Below are positions 8,979-17,146 of a DNA stretch of 64,000 bases, piece by piece. A program made the position numbers and the translations under genes. Position 1 is the first letter of the stretch. Every line of letters starts with the position of its first letter. The notes under the pieces are model-generated. The model made no database searches. It was given only the letters and a program-made list of their open reading frames with translations, and was not told the origin of the DNA. The stretch comes from Mesorhizobium sp. J8. Lineage in GTDB: Bacteria > Pseudomonadota > Alphaproteobacteria > Rhizobiales > Rhizobiaceae. The stretch is taken from NCBI RefSeq assembly GCF_016591715.1, contig NZ_AP024109.1, positions 248,001-312,000 on the forward strand, read 5' to 3'.

Positions 8979-9749
8979 ATGTCCGATATCGTTCTGAAGA
9001 CCGAAAACCTCACCAAGCACTATGGCGGCGTGCATGCGCTGCAAGAGGCGAATTTCGAGCTGCGCAAGGGCGAGCATGTCGCCATCATGGGCGACAACGG
9101 CGCCGGCAAGTCTACCTTCGTGCGCCAGATCACCGGCGTCGAGCAGCGCACCAGCGGCAAGATCTGGTTCGACGGCAAGGAGGTGAATTTCTCCGGCCCG
9201 ATCGAGGCGCGCGAGGCGGGCATCGAGACCGTGTTCCAGAACCTCGCTCTGGCCGACGACCTGGACGTGCCGTCGAACCTGTTCCTCGGCCGTGAGAAGG
9301 TGCTGTTCAACCTCGGCCCCTTCTCGATCCTCGACCGCAAGGCGATGCGCAAGGCGACCGAAGCAGCGCTTGTCCGCACGGCGGTGAAGATACCCAACCT
9401 CTCCAGCACCATCCGCCACATGTCGGGCGGCCAGCGCCAGTGCGTGGCGATCGCCAGGACCGCGACCTTCGCCTCCAAGCTGATCATCATGGACGAGCCG
9501 ACGGCGGCGCTCGGGGTGCAGGAGACCGCGCAGGTCGAGAACATCATCCGCACGTTGAAGGAAAACGGCGAGCCGCTGATCCTGGTCAGCCACAACATGC
9601 GCCAGGTGTTCGACCTGGTCGACCGCATCGTCGTCTTCCGCCGCGGCCGCATCGTCGCCAATTTGCGCAAGCAGGACACCGACGGCAACGACATCGTCGC
9701 CTACATCACCGGCGCCAAGACCGGACAGGCGGAGCTTCAGGCCGCCTGA
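8979..9749 (+). CDS. Sugar ABC transporter ATP-binding protein, single domain (FrcA type)
   Basis: 256-residue ATPase with Walker A GDNGAGKST (38-46), signature SGGQRQ and Walker B LIIMDEPTAALG. Most ribose-type importers use a two-domain RbsA ATPase. This one has a single nucleotide-binding domain, as in the S. meliloti FrcBCA fructose system, and should act as a homodimer. The gene begins two bases after the permease stop, so the two are cotranscribed. Substrate specificity cannot be read from the ATPase. Confidence 0.92.
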   Translation: MSDIVLKTENLTKHYGGVHALQEANFELRKGEHVAIMGDNGAGKSTFVRQITGVEQRTSGKIWFDGKEVNFSGPIEAREAGIETVFQNLALADDLDVPSNLFLGREKVLFNLGPFSILDRKAMRKATEAALVRTAVKIPNLSSTIRHMSGGQRQCVAIARTATFASKLIIMDEPTAALGVQETAQVENIIRTLKENGEPLILVSHNMRQVFDLVDRIVVFRRGRIVANLRKQDTDGNDIVAYITGAKTGQAELQAA

Positions 9750-9829
9750 CGGATTCATAACGGAATCGACCAACCTTCCGCGCCGACAGGCGCGGATATG
9801 CCTATAGAACCCACCTCGAAGGACATTCC

Positions 9830-10822
9830 ATGACACTCCGCTTCGCTCTCCTCGGCGCCGGCCGTATCGGCAAGGTGCATGCCCGCGCCGTCGCCTCCAA
9901 CCCGCAGGCCAGGCTGGTGGCCGTGGCCGACGCCTTCGAGAAAGCGGCGACGGAGCTCGCCTCCGCCTATGGCGCGGAAGTCCGCACCATCGATGCCATC
10001 GAGAAGGCCAAGGACATCGACGCCGTCATCATCTGCACGCCGACCGACACCCATGCCGATCTGATCGAGCGCTTCGCCAAGGCCGGCAAGGCGATCTTCT
10101 GCGAGAAGCCGATCGACCTCTCGGTCGAGCGCGTCGAGAAATGCCTGGCGGTGGTCGAGCAGACCGGCGCCACGCTGATGGTCGGCTTCAACCGCCGCTT
10201 CGACCCGCATTTCGCCGCCGTCCGCAAGGCGATCGACGACGGCGCCATCGGCGACGTCGAGATGGTCACCATCACGTCGCGCGATCCTGGCGCCCCGCCG
10301 CTCGACTACATCGCCCGCTCCGGCGGCATCTTTCGCGATATGACCATCCATGATTTCGACATGGCCCGCTTCCTGCTGGGCGAAGAACCCGTCGCTGTCA
10401 GCGCCCATGCTTCGGTACTGGTCGACAAGAAGATCGGTGAAGCGGGCGATTTCGATTCGGTCAGCGTCATCCTCGAGACGGCGTCCGGCAAGCAGGCCGT
10501 CATCTCCAACTCGCGCCGCGCCACCTATGGCTATGACCAGCGCATTGAGGTGCATGGCTCCAAGGGCATGGTCGCGGCCGAGAACCAGCGGCCGGTGTCG
10601 ATCGAGCTCGCCAACGACAAGGGCTACACCCGCCCGCCGCTGCACGACTTTTTCATGACCCGCTACATCGACGCCTATGCCAACGAGATCTCATCCTTCA
10701 TTGCCGCGGCAACTGCGGGCGAGAAGGCGGCGCCGAGCGGCAAGGATGGTCTCGTTGCACTGAAGCTGGCGGACGCGGCCTTGGAATCGGCGAAGACGGG
10801 CAAGACCATCCGTATCGCCTGA
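9830..10822 (+). CDS. Gfo/Idh/MocA oxidoreductase, inositol 2-dehydrogenase-like
   Basis: 330-residue NAD-dependent dehydrogenase. Nucleotide-binding motif GAGRIG (9-14), catalytic-lysine motif EKPID (92-96), GFNRRFDPHF and the DMTIHDFDMARFLLGEEP block are all hallmarks of the IolG/IdhA branch. The likely reaction is oxidation of an inositol ring hydroxyl to inosose. It lies 80 bases after the ATPase gene of an inositol-class importer. A close paralogue is encoded at 38489. Whether the substrate is myo-inositol or a stereoisomer cannot be decided from sequence. Confidence 0.88.
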   Translation: MTLRFALLGAGRIGKVHARAVASNPQARLVAVADAFEKAATELASAYGAEVRTIDAIEKAKDIDAVIICTPTDTHADLIERFAKAGKAIFCEKPIDLSVERVEKCLAVVEQTGATLMVGFNRRFDPHFAAVRKAIDDGAIGDVEMVTITSRDPGAPPLDYIARSGGIFRDMTIHDFDMARFLLGEEPVAVSAHASVLVDKKIGEAGDFDSVSVILETASGKQAVISNSRRATYGYDQRIEVHGSKGMVAAENQRPVSIELANDKGYTRPPLHDFFMTRYIDAYANEISSFIAAATAGEKAAPSGKDGLVALKLADAALESAKTGKTIRIA

Positions 10823-10851
10823 ACATCTTACCTCGATCAAGGAGCACAGCG

Positions 10852-11646
10852 ATGAACGGTTTGGCCGGTCGCAATTCGGAAACGCGCGCCATCGTCACCG
10901 GCGGTGCGCAGGGCATCGGCTTCGCCGTCGCGGAAGCGCTTGCCGACGAGGGCTGCCGCGCGCTGGCGCTGGTCGGCCGCTCGCAGGAGAAAGGCGACAA
11001 GGCGGTCGCGGTGCTGAAGAAGAGCGGCGTCGACGCCATCTTCATCAGCGCCGATGTCGCCAAGGTCGCCGACTGCAAGCGCGCCGTCGAGGCGGCGATC
11101 GAGCATTTCGGAACGCTGAACGCGCTGGTCAACGCCGCCGCCACGTCCGCGCGCGGCTCGTTGGTGGAGACCACCGAGGAACTGTTCGACCAGATATTCG
11201 ATACCAATGTGCGCGGGCCCTTCTTCCTGATGCAGGGCCTTGTCACACACCTCCTGGAGCGCAACGCGCCGGGCTCGATCGTCAATGTGCTGTCGATGTC
11301 GGCGCATGCCGGCCAGTCCTTCCTGACGCCCTATTCGACCAGCAAGGGCGCGCTGATGACGCTGACCAAGAATGTCGCGAGCGCCTATCGGAAGAACCGC
11401 ATCCGCTGCAACGCGGTGCTGCCCGGCTGGATGGACACCGAGGGCGAGGCGATCGTGCAGAAGAAATGGCACGATGCGCCCGACGACTGGTTGGAAAAGG
11501 CCGAAGCCGCGCAGCCGATGGGCCAGTTGGTGAAGCCCGCTCAGCTCGCCCGGCTGATCACCTATATGCTGAGTCCCCAGGCCGGTGTGATGACCGGCTC
11601 GTTGGTCGATTATGACCAGAACATTGCCGGCGTGATCGGGGAGTAG
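10852..11646 (+). CDS. SDR family NAD(P)-dependent oxidoreductase
   Basis: 264-residue short-chain dehydrogenase with cofactor motif TGGAQGIG (16-23), NAA in place of the usual NAG (structural motif), and catalytic Y161-STS-K165. Last gene of the importer operon, 29 bases after the IolG-like gene. It probably oxidises or reduces a hydroxyl/keto group of the imported compound or its demethylated product. The substrate is not identifiable. Confidence 0.88.
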   Translation: MNGLAGRNSETRAIVTGGAQGIGFAVAEALADEGCRALALVGRSQEKGDKAVAVLKKSGVDAIFISADVAKVADCKRAVEAAIEHFGTLNALVNAAATSARGSLVETTEELFDQIFDTNVRGPFFLMQGLVTHLLERNAPGSIVNVLSMSAHAGQSFLTPYSTSKGALMTLTKNVASAYRKNRIRCNAVLPGWMDTEGEAIVQKKWHDAPDDWLEKAEAAQPMGQLVKPAQLARLITYMLSPQAGVMTGSLVDYDQNIAGVIGE

Positions 11647-11699
11647 AGCAATTTCAGGAAAAGTGTGAGGCGGTTCCCGCTCGGAATTGCGTCAAACGA
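11646..11699. repeat. Intergenic repeat (CAATTCC family)
   Basis: GAGCAATTTCAGGAAAAGTG ... GGAATTGCGTCAAAC, one of four copies recognised here. It directly follows the SDR stop and precedes the DAHP synthase leader. Confidence 0.75.
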
Positions 11700-11730
11700 G
11701 ACACGTGACAAGCGCTTCGGCATCGACTAT

Positions 11731-11817
11731 ATGAGCCGCATGATCCACCTGACCGCCTCGTTTTGGTACTTTAGCTACGGTAGCTCGCTGGCGGCGGGAG
11801 GATTGCGCTCGATCTGA
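11731..11817 (+). CDS. Aromatic-rich leader peptide of the DAHP synthase attenuator
   Basis: 28-residue open frame whose residues 11-16 are F-W-Y-F-S-Y, five aromatic residues covering all three aromatic amino acids in six codons (11761-11778). It sits 88 bases before a DAHP synthase start and is followed by an intrinsic terminator, the classical arrangement of a ribosome-mediated attenuator. A second in-frame ATG lies at 11740. No strong Shine-Dalgarno is visible, so the exact start is uncertain. Function as a sensor of aromatic aminoacyl-tRNA supply is inferred. Confidence 0.75.
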   Translation: MSRMIHLTASFWYFSYGSSLAAGGLRSI

Positions 11818-11865
11818 AAACTCCAGATCAAAATCCGACAAGCCGCCAGACCTGGCGGCTTTTTT
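11788..11865 (+). promoter_or_regulatory. Transcription attenuator: antiterminator segment plus terminator
   Basis: CTGGCGGC at 11788-11795 is identical to the 3' arm of the terminator and can pair over 8 bp with its 5' arm (GCCGCCAG, 11842-11849), forming the antiterminator. CCGCC at 11753-11757, inside the leader coding region just before the aromatic codons, could compete for 11790-11794. A small separate hairpin GATCTG/CAGATC lies at 11811-11829. Confidence 0.7.
11840..11865 (+). terminator. Intrinsic terminator of the attenuator
   Basis: AAGCCGCCAG (11840-11849) pairs with CTGGCGGCTT (11852-11861), followed by a run of six T (11860-11865). It lies 39 bases before the DAHP synthase start codon. 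Confidence 0.85.
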
Positions 11866-11904
11866 GTTTCAGCCGGCAGGTCTCCTAACCAGGAGCAGAA
11901 AGCC

Positions 11905-12996
11905 GTGTTGACCACCACAGACGACCTTCGGGTCAAGGAACTCAAAGTCCTGAGCACGCCGGACGAGGTGATGCGCGAGATACCGCGCTCGCTCACGGCG
12001 ACGCGCACCGTTGCCGCTTCGCGCAACGCCATCCATTCCATCCTCACGGGGGCCGACGATCGACTGGTGGTCATCGTCGGCCCTTGTTCCATCCACGACC
12101 CGGTCGCCGCCGTGGACTACGCCAGCCGTCTGGCGGCGCTGCGCGAGGCCCTGGCCGACCGGCTCGAGATCGTCATGCGCGTCTATTTTGAGAAGCCGCG
12201 CACCACGGTCGGCTGGAAGGGCCTCATCAACGATCCCGATCTCGACGGCAGCTTCAACATCGACAAGGGCTTGCGCATGGCGCGCAATGTGCTGTCGGCC
12301 GTCAACAATCTCGGCCTTCCGGCGGCGACCGAATTCCTCGACATGACGACGCCGCAATATATCGCCGACCTCGTCGCCTGGGGCGCCATCGGCGCGCGCA
12401 CCACCGAAAGCCAGATCCACCGCGAGCTGGCGTCCGGCCTGTCCTGTCCGGTCGGCTTCAAGAACGGCACCGACGGCAACCTCAGGATCGCCGGTGAGGC
12501 GGTGAAGTCGGCCGCCCAGCCGCATCATTTCATGGCGGTGACCAAGGGCGGCCGCAGCGCGATCGCCGCGACCACCGGCAATGAGGATTGCCATGTCATC
12601 CTGCGCGGCGGCATTCAGCCGAACTACGATGCCGCGAGCGTCGACGCGGCCGCCGCCGAGCTTGGCCGCATCGGTGTGGCGCCGCGGCTGATGATCGATG
12701 TCAGCCACGCCAACAGCGCCAAGAAGCCGGAGAACCAGCCGAAAGTAGCGCATGATGTGGCGGGCCAGGTCGCGGCGGGCGACGAGCGCATCATCGGCGT
12801 CATGATCGAGAGCAATCTCGTCGCCGGCCGCCAGGACGTCGTGCCCGGCAAGCCGCTCGTGTACGGCCAGAGCATCACCGACGGCTGCATCGACTGGGCG
12901 ACCACCGAGACGGTCCTGCACGGCCTGGCCGGCGCCGTCGAGTGGCGCCGGTCGGTGAAGCGCGAGCTGCTCGCCAGCCGTCAGGGCGCGGCGTGA
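11905..12996 (+). CDS. aroG: 3-deoxy-7-phosphoheptulonate synthase, class I
   Basis: 363-residue DAHP synthase of the E. coli AroF/G/H type, joining phosphoenolpyruvate and erythrose 4-phosphate at the entry to aromatic biosynthesis. Recognised by GPCSIHD (59-65), YFEKPRTTVGWKGLINDP, GARTTESQIHRELASG and DVSHANS. GTG start at 11905, nine bases after AGGAG. Expression is probably set by the attenuator immediately upstream. Many rhizobia rely on class II enzymes for the main flux, so this may be an additional isoenzyme; a second copy is not visible here. Confidence 0.93.
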   Translation: MLTTTDDLRVKELKVLSTPDEVMREIPRSLTATRTVAASRNAIHSILTGADDRLVVIVGPCSIHDPVAAVDYASRLAALREALADRLEIVMRVYFEKPRTTVGWKGLINDPDLDGSFNIDKGLRMARNVLSAVNNLGLPAATEFLDMTTPQYIADLVAWGAIGARTTESQIHRELASGLSCPVGFKNGTDGNLRIAGEAVKSAAQPHHFMAVTKGGRSAIAATTGNEDCHVILRGGIQPNYDAASVDAAAAELGRIGVAPRLMIDVSHANSAKKPENQPKVAHDVAGQVAAGDERIIGVMIESNLVAGRQDVVPGKPLVYGQSITDGCIDWATTETVLHGLAGAVEWRRSVKRELLASRQGAA

Positions 12997-13006
12997 GCGA
13001 GAAGGC

Positions 13007-13030
13007 GAGGGCGGCAATCACGCCGCCCTC
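13007..13030. terminator. Hairpin between convergent aroG and LysE genes
   Basis: GAGGGCGGC (13007-13015) pairs perfectly with GCCGCCCTC (13022-13030) around AATCAC. It overlaps the LysE-type stop codon and could end transcription from both sides. Confidence 0.6.
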
Positions 13031-13653
13031 AGCCCCTCCCACGCTGTGAACATCGAAACGGCAAACAAAAGCAGTCCGGCGCCGCGCCCGGCCAGGATGG
13101 TCGCCCTCGGATTGTCGACCAGCAGCCCACGGCTGCGGCCGGCGGTGACGGCGAGCCCGCCATAGATTGCCGCCTGCGTGGCGACCGTCAGCAGTCCCAT
13201 GATGGCCGCCTGCATCCAGATCGGGCCGTAGGCCGGCTTCAGGAATTGCGGATAGACGGCAAGGATGAAGAGATAGGCTTTCGGATTGATCAGGCAGGTG
13301 ACAAGGCCCTGGCGAAACGCCTTCCAGGCCGAGCGGCTGCCTTCGGGCGCGTCATCGCCGACAGTGATCGAGCTGCGCATCAGCGAAACGCCGATATAGG
13401 CCATATAGGCGGCGCCGGCGACCAGCAGCGGCGTGAACAGCACCGGCACGAAATGCATGAGCAGGCCGACGCCGACCGCCCCGTTCAGCGTGTGCACCGC
13501 GCCGCCGAGCATGATGCCGGCGGTGGCCGCCAGGCCCCGGTTGCTGCCGCCGGTAAGCGCATTGGCCAGCACGAACAGCATGTCCATGCCCGGAACGGCG
13601 ATGATGCCGAACAGAAGCACGAAGAACAGCCAGAGGTTTTCGCCATAGCTCAT
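13018..13653 (-). CDS. LysE/RhtB family amino acid exporter
   Basis: 211-residue membrane protein with the family N-terminus (LLFGIIAVPGMDMLFVLANAL) and about six hydrophobic helices. The conserved CLINPKAYLFIL block lies after the third. It exports an amino acid or small metabolite across the inner membrane; the substrate is unknown. Divergent from a WYL-domain regulator whose promoter region carries repeated GTCAGTT elements, suggesting local control. Confidence 0.9.
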   Translation of the reverse strand: MSYGENLWLFFVLLFGIIAVPGMDMLFVLANALTGGSNRGLAATAGIMLGGAVHTLNGAVGVGLLMHFVPVLFTPLLVAGAAYMAYIGVSLMRSSITVGDDAPEGSRSAWKAFRQGLVTCLINPKAYLFILAVYPQFLKPAYGPIWMQAAIMGLLTVATQAAIYGGLAVTAGRSRGLLVDNPRATILAGRGAGLLLFAVSMFTAWEGLRAA

Positions 13654-13758
13654 GTCAGTTGCCTGTCGCCTCCGCCGCGAGCGCCTAAAGGATTCTGTTG
13701 ATTTTCAAGCCGGTAGGCGGCCCTATAGGTCAGGCCAACTGACGAGGGTGTGTCAGTT
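13654..13758. promoter_or_regulatory. Repeated GTCAGTT/AACTGAC elements in the divergent promoter
   Basis: AACTGAC (13737-13743) and GTCAGTT (13752-13758) form an inverted repeat with an 8-base spacer. A third GTCAGTT lies at 13654-13660 beside the LysE-type start. A candidate operator for the adjacent YafY-type regulator. Confidence 0.4.
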
Positions 13759-13779
13759 GCGTTTCAGCCGGGTGGAAAA

Positions 13780-14484
13780 ATGCGCAAGGCCTCGCGCCTG
13801 TTCGAGATCATCCAGATCCTGCGGCTGGCCAGGAAACCGGTGACGGCGGCGACGATCGCGGAGCGGCTGGAGGTGACCATGCGCTCGGTCTATCGCGACA
13901 TTGCAGCGCTTCAGGCGATGCGCGTGCCGATCGAGGGCGAGCGCGGTATCGGTTACATCCTGCGGCCCGGCTTCGACCTGCCGCCGCTGATGTTCTCGAT
14001 CGAGGAGATGGAGGCGATCGTGCTCTCGCTGGCGCTGCTCGAGCGCACCGGCGACGACGAGCTCAAACAGGCGGCCAAACGCGTCGGCGCCAAGATCGCC
14101 GGCGCGGTGCCGCCGCCCTTGCGGCAGACGCTCGACGCCAATGCGCTACACGCCTGGGGTTTTGCAGCACCTTCCGCCTCCGCGGTCGACCTCGCGCTGG
14201 TCCGCCGCGCCATCCGCGACGAGGAGAAGCTTAGCCTCTCCTACCGCGACGAAGCGGGGCGGGCGACGAACCGCATCATCCGCCCGGTCGCGCTGATCTA
14301 TTATGCCGAGACCGCCAACATCGTCGCCTGGTGCGAATTGCGCCAGGCCATCCGCAATTTCCGCAGCGACCGGATCGAGGACTGCCGGCCGGCGGGCCTG
14401 TGGTTCAAAGGCGAGGGCGACCGGCTGCGGCAGGTCTGGGTCGACGGCTGGGAGATCAATGCCGCAGCCGCCGTCGGCAATTGA
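13780..14484 (+). CDS. YafY/DeoR-type regulator with HTH_11 and WYL domains
   Basis: 234-residue regulator. An N-terminal winged helix (residues about 1-60, RLFEIIQILRLARKPVTAAT ... VYRDIAAL) is followed by a WYL ligand-sensing domain (about 130-225, RRAIRDEEKLSLSYRDEAGR, IIRPVALIYY). The ATG at 13780 gives the usual MRKASRLFEI start; an upstream GTG at 13750 is less likely. Probably controls the divergent LysE-type exporter and itself. Confidence 0.9.
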   Translation: MRKASRLFEIIQILRLARKPVTAATIAERLEVTMRSVYRDIAALQAMRVPIEGERGIGYILRPGFDLPPLMFSIEEMEAIVLSLALLERTGDDELKQAAKRVGAKIAGAVPPPLRQTLDANALHAWGFAAPSASAVDLALVRRAIRDEEKLSLSYRDEAGRATNRIIRPVALIYYAETANIVAWCELRQAIRNFRSDRIEDCRPAGLWFKGEGDRLRQVWVDGWEINAAAAVGN

Positions 14485-14524
14485 TGCGACGCCGCGATGC
14501 CGTGTCGCACGGTCGACATGAATG

Positions 14525-15325
14525 TCAGGGCACGATGCCTCGGCAGGCCCAGGCGACATTGGCGAAGGATCGCGGCCCGTCGGGCCGGCCGGCCTGATAG
14601 GCATCGCGCATGGCGGCCTCGACGCGCTTCTGCTCGGCCGCGTCCAGCGTGGTCATGTATCTGCCGAGCGGGCCTTCACCGGCGCCGATCGGCGCCCAGA
14701 GGTCGTCGAAATCCGCGTAGTCCATCCGGATCGTCAGCTCGGCTTCGGTGACGTCGACGAGACCCTGCTCGACAAAGGTGCGTTTCATCTCGCCCGGCTG
14801 CATCATCGGCTGGAAGCAATAGCGGCTGCGCATCTGGCGCCCGCTTTCGCTGAGCGCCGCTATGGTGTCGATGATCATGCGCATGCCGGTCATGCCGCCA
14901 TAGTGATCCCAGACGACCGCAGCGACCACGCCGCCGGGCCGCACCACCCGGCGCATCTCGGCCACCGCCTTGCCGGCCTCGGGCACGAAGTGCAGCACCA
15001 GCAGCGCCAGCGCGCGGTCGAACACGTTGTCGGCGAAAGGCAGCGCCGTGGCATCGGCCTGGCTGATTGTGATGCGCGGATCGGTGTTTTTCTCCCTCGC
15101 CGCCGCGACGAACACCGGCGAGAAGTCGATGGCCTGGATCTCGGCGAGATCACCGGATTTCGCCAGTTCGAAGGTCAGGCTGCCGGTGCCGCAGCCGACG
15201 TCGAGGATTTTTTCGCCGCCGCCCAGGCCGGCGAAGTCGATGAATTTCGGCGCGAGCCTCCGGCTCCAGCGCCCCATGAGCTGCTCATAGCCGGACGCGG
15301 CGTGAACGGTGAAGCTTGATGTCAT
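14525..15325 (-). CDS. Class I SAM-dependent methyltransferase
   Basis: 266-residue UbiE/type-11 methyltransferase. SAM motif I LDVGCGTG (41-48), acidic motif II AIDFSP and the post-motif RRVVRPGGVVAAVVWDH region are clear. The substrate (small molecule or lipid quinone-like) is not identifiable. Stands alone between the YafY gene and an unrelated FAD oxidoreductase, convergent with the former. Confidence 0.88.
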   Translation of the reverse strand: MTSSFTVHAASGYEQLMGRWSRRLAPKFIDFAGLGGGEKILDVGCGTGSLTFELAKSGDLAEIQAIDFSPVFVAAAREKNTDPRITISQADATALPFADNVFDRALALLVLHFVPEAGKAVAEMRRVVRPGGVVAAVVWDHYGGMTGMRMIIDTIAALSESGRQMRSRYCFQPMMQPGEMKRTFVEQGLVDVTEAELTIRMDYADFDDLWAPIGAGEGPLGRYMTTLDAAEQKRVEAAMRDAYQAGRPDGPRSFANVAWACRGIVP

Positions 15326-15511
15326 CCCGCCCTCCCTTCGCGGACCTCAGCCTAGACCTGCGCGGGAGCCATGCCAAGCGACGAAAGCAGCGGACCGTCC
15401 GTGATTGCACGCGAGCGTGGAGTGGGTCGGAGCTGGCCGGCTCCGCACGTTGCCGGGAACGTGTACAGAAGCTAATATAGCGCCGGACCCTCGCGGACAT
15501 TGGGGGACGGG

Positions 15512-16915
15512 GTGAGCAAGATCCTGATTTGCGGTGGAGGCGTAATCGGGTTGTGCACGGCGGCCATGCTTGGCCGCGACGGTCATGACGTGACGGTCCT
15601 CGAGGCCGATCCGGCGGATCAGCCTTCGAGTTCCATTCAAGGATGGGACTGGGAGCGCCCCGGCGTCGCGCAATTCAGGCAGCCTCACAACCTCAGCTCG
15701 CGTTTCCGAATGGTCGCCGATCAGGAACTGCCCGGGCTTACGGATATATTGCTGCGCGCCGGCTGCGTCTGGATGGATTTTTTCGACCCCGGATCGTTGC
15801 CCCCGACCATAACGGACAGGGCGCCCCGCCCGGGCGACGAAGCCATGCGCTTCGTCACCGGCCGGCGGCCGGTGATCGAATGGGCCACAGCCGAGATGGC
15901 GCAAGCGGCGCCCAATGTGACGGTCCGGCGGGGGATCAAGGTTCGTGAGCTGATCACGGGAGCCTCAGCCATTCCCGGCGTGCCGCATATTGCGGGCATT
16001 CGCACGACGTCCGACGAAGAGATTCGCGCCGACCTGGTGATCGATGCGATGGGGCGGCGAAGCCCTGCCTGCGAATGGATCATTGCCGCCGGAGGCCGCA
16101 GTCCGAGCGAGGAAGCCGAGGACAGCAATTTCGTCTATTTCACCCGCTATTTCACGGGCAAGCAGCGGCCGCGCCGAAAGGGCCGCCTGCTCACTCCGAT
16201 GGGGCTGTTCTCGATCCTTACGCTGGATGGCGACAACGACACCTGGTCGGTCACCCTGTTCACCTCGGCGAAAAACAGGGCGATGCGGGCTTTGCGCGAC
16301 ACGGCCACGTTCCACCGTGTCGTCATGGCATGTCCAATGCAGGCCCATTGGCTTGACGGCGAGCCGATCACGCATGTCCTGCTGATGGCGGGCGTTCTCG
16401 ACCGCTATAGGAGGTTTGTCGTCGACGGCCAGCCTGTAGTCACCGGGTTTGCGGCTGTGGGCGACGCTTGGGCCTGCACCAATCCGTCCGCCGGGCGGGG
16501 CTTGAGCGTCGGCCTTGTGCACGCCCAGGTGCTCAGGAACGTCGCTCGCCGGCACATCGACGACCCTGCCGAATTCTCGCGAGAATATGATGCCGAGACC
16601 GAGCGCCAGGTCGGCCCGTTCTATCGCAACCAGATCGCCGCCGACCGTGCCCGGATCGCGGAGATGAACGCCCTGGCGGATGGACTTCCTGTTCCGCTGC
16701 CCAATCCGGTCATGGCCCGGCTTTTCGCCGCCGCAAGCGAGGATGCCGACGTGTTTCGCGGCGTGATCGAGATCGCGATGTGCGTTTCGCTGCCGCAGGA
16801 GGTCATGGCCAGGCCGCATATCGCGGCAAAACTGGCCGAGCTGGACAGTCAGCCCTTGCCGCCGAGTGCCAACATCATCGATCGCGACCGGATGGCATCC
16901 CTGCTGGCCGGCTGA
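15512..16915 (+). CDS. FAD-dependent oxidoreductase/monooxygenase
   Basis: 467-residue flavoprotein with the Rossmann motif GGGVIGLCTAAMLGRDGHDV at the N-terminus and the second FAD motif GDAWACTNPSAGRGLSVGLV near residue 320. Overall layout is that of class A monooxygenases and geranylgeranyl-reductase-like proteins; no quinone or aromatic substrate can be named. GTG at 15512 preceded by GGGGGA is preferred to an upstream TTG at 15500. No operon partners. Confidence 0.82.
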   Translation: MSKILICGGGVIGLCTAAMLGRDGHDVTVLEADPADQPSSSIQGWDWERPGVAQFRQPHNLSSRFRMVADQELPGLTDILLRAGCVWMDFFDPGSLPPTITDRAPRPGDEAMRFVTGRRPVIEWATAEMAQAAPNVTVRRGIKVRELITGASAIPGVPHIAGIRTTSDEEIRADLVIDAMGRRSPACEWIIAAGGRSPSEEAEDSNFVYFTRYFTGKQRPRRKGRLLTPMGLFSILTLDGDNDTWSVTLFTSAKNRAMRALRDTATFHRVVMACPMQAHWLDGEPITHVLLMAGVLDRYRRFVVDGQPVVTGFAAVGDAWACTNPSAGRGLSVGLVHAQVLRNVARRHIDDPAEFSREYDAETERQVGPFYRNQIAADRARIAEMNALADGLPVPLPNPVMARLFAAASEDADVFRGVIEIAMCVSLPQEVMARPHIAAKLAELDSQPLPPSANIIDRDRMASLLAG

Positions 16916-16968
16916 TCTTCGCAATCCGGGTGGGACTTGTCAGGGACCCCTGGAACCGGAGACTTCGC

Positions 16969-17130
16969 TCAGGCAGGCATCACTTTGCCGGCCGAGAGCG
17001 TTTCGAACACCTCACTTGTTTCGGCCACGAGCGTCCGCATCAATTCGCCCGCAGGAAGCTCCCTGTTCAGCGCCGCCGCCTGCCCATAAAGATCAAAGGC
17101 AAACTCTCCCTTTGCGCCGGCGTCATAAGC
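16969..17130 (-). pseudogene. Possible C-terminal gene remnant
   Basis: Reading the minus strand from about 17130 to a TGA at 16969 gives some 53 residues of coherent, coding-like sequence (including FAFDLYGQAAALNRELPAGE and ending AGKVMPA). It has no start codon near its beginning and is out of frame with the LacI gene upstream. It looks like the tail of a gene truncated by a rearrangement. No family was recognised, and chance cannot be excluded. Confidence 0.3.
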
Positions 17131-17146
17131 CGGTCTCGGCGCCGGG

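Noticed and set aside
11646-11730. A riboswitch in front of DAHP synthase
   Set aside because: The upstream part is a dispersed repeat, and the leader peptide with antiterminator/terminator explains the regulation without an aptamer.
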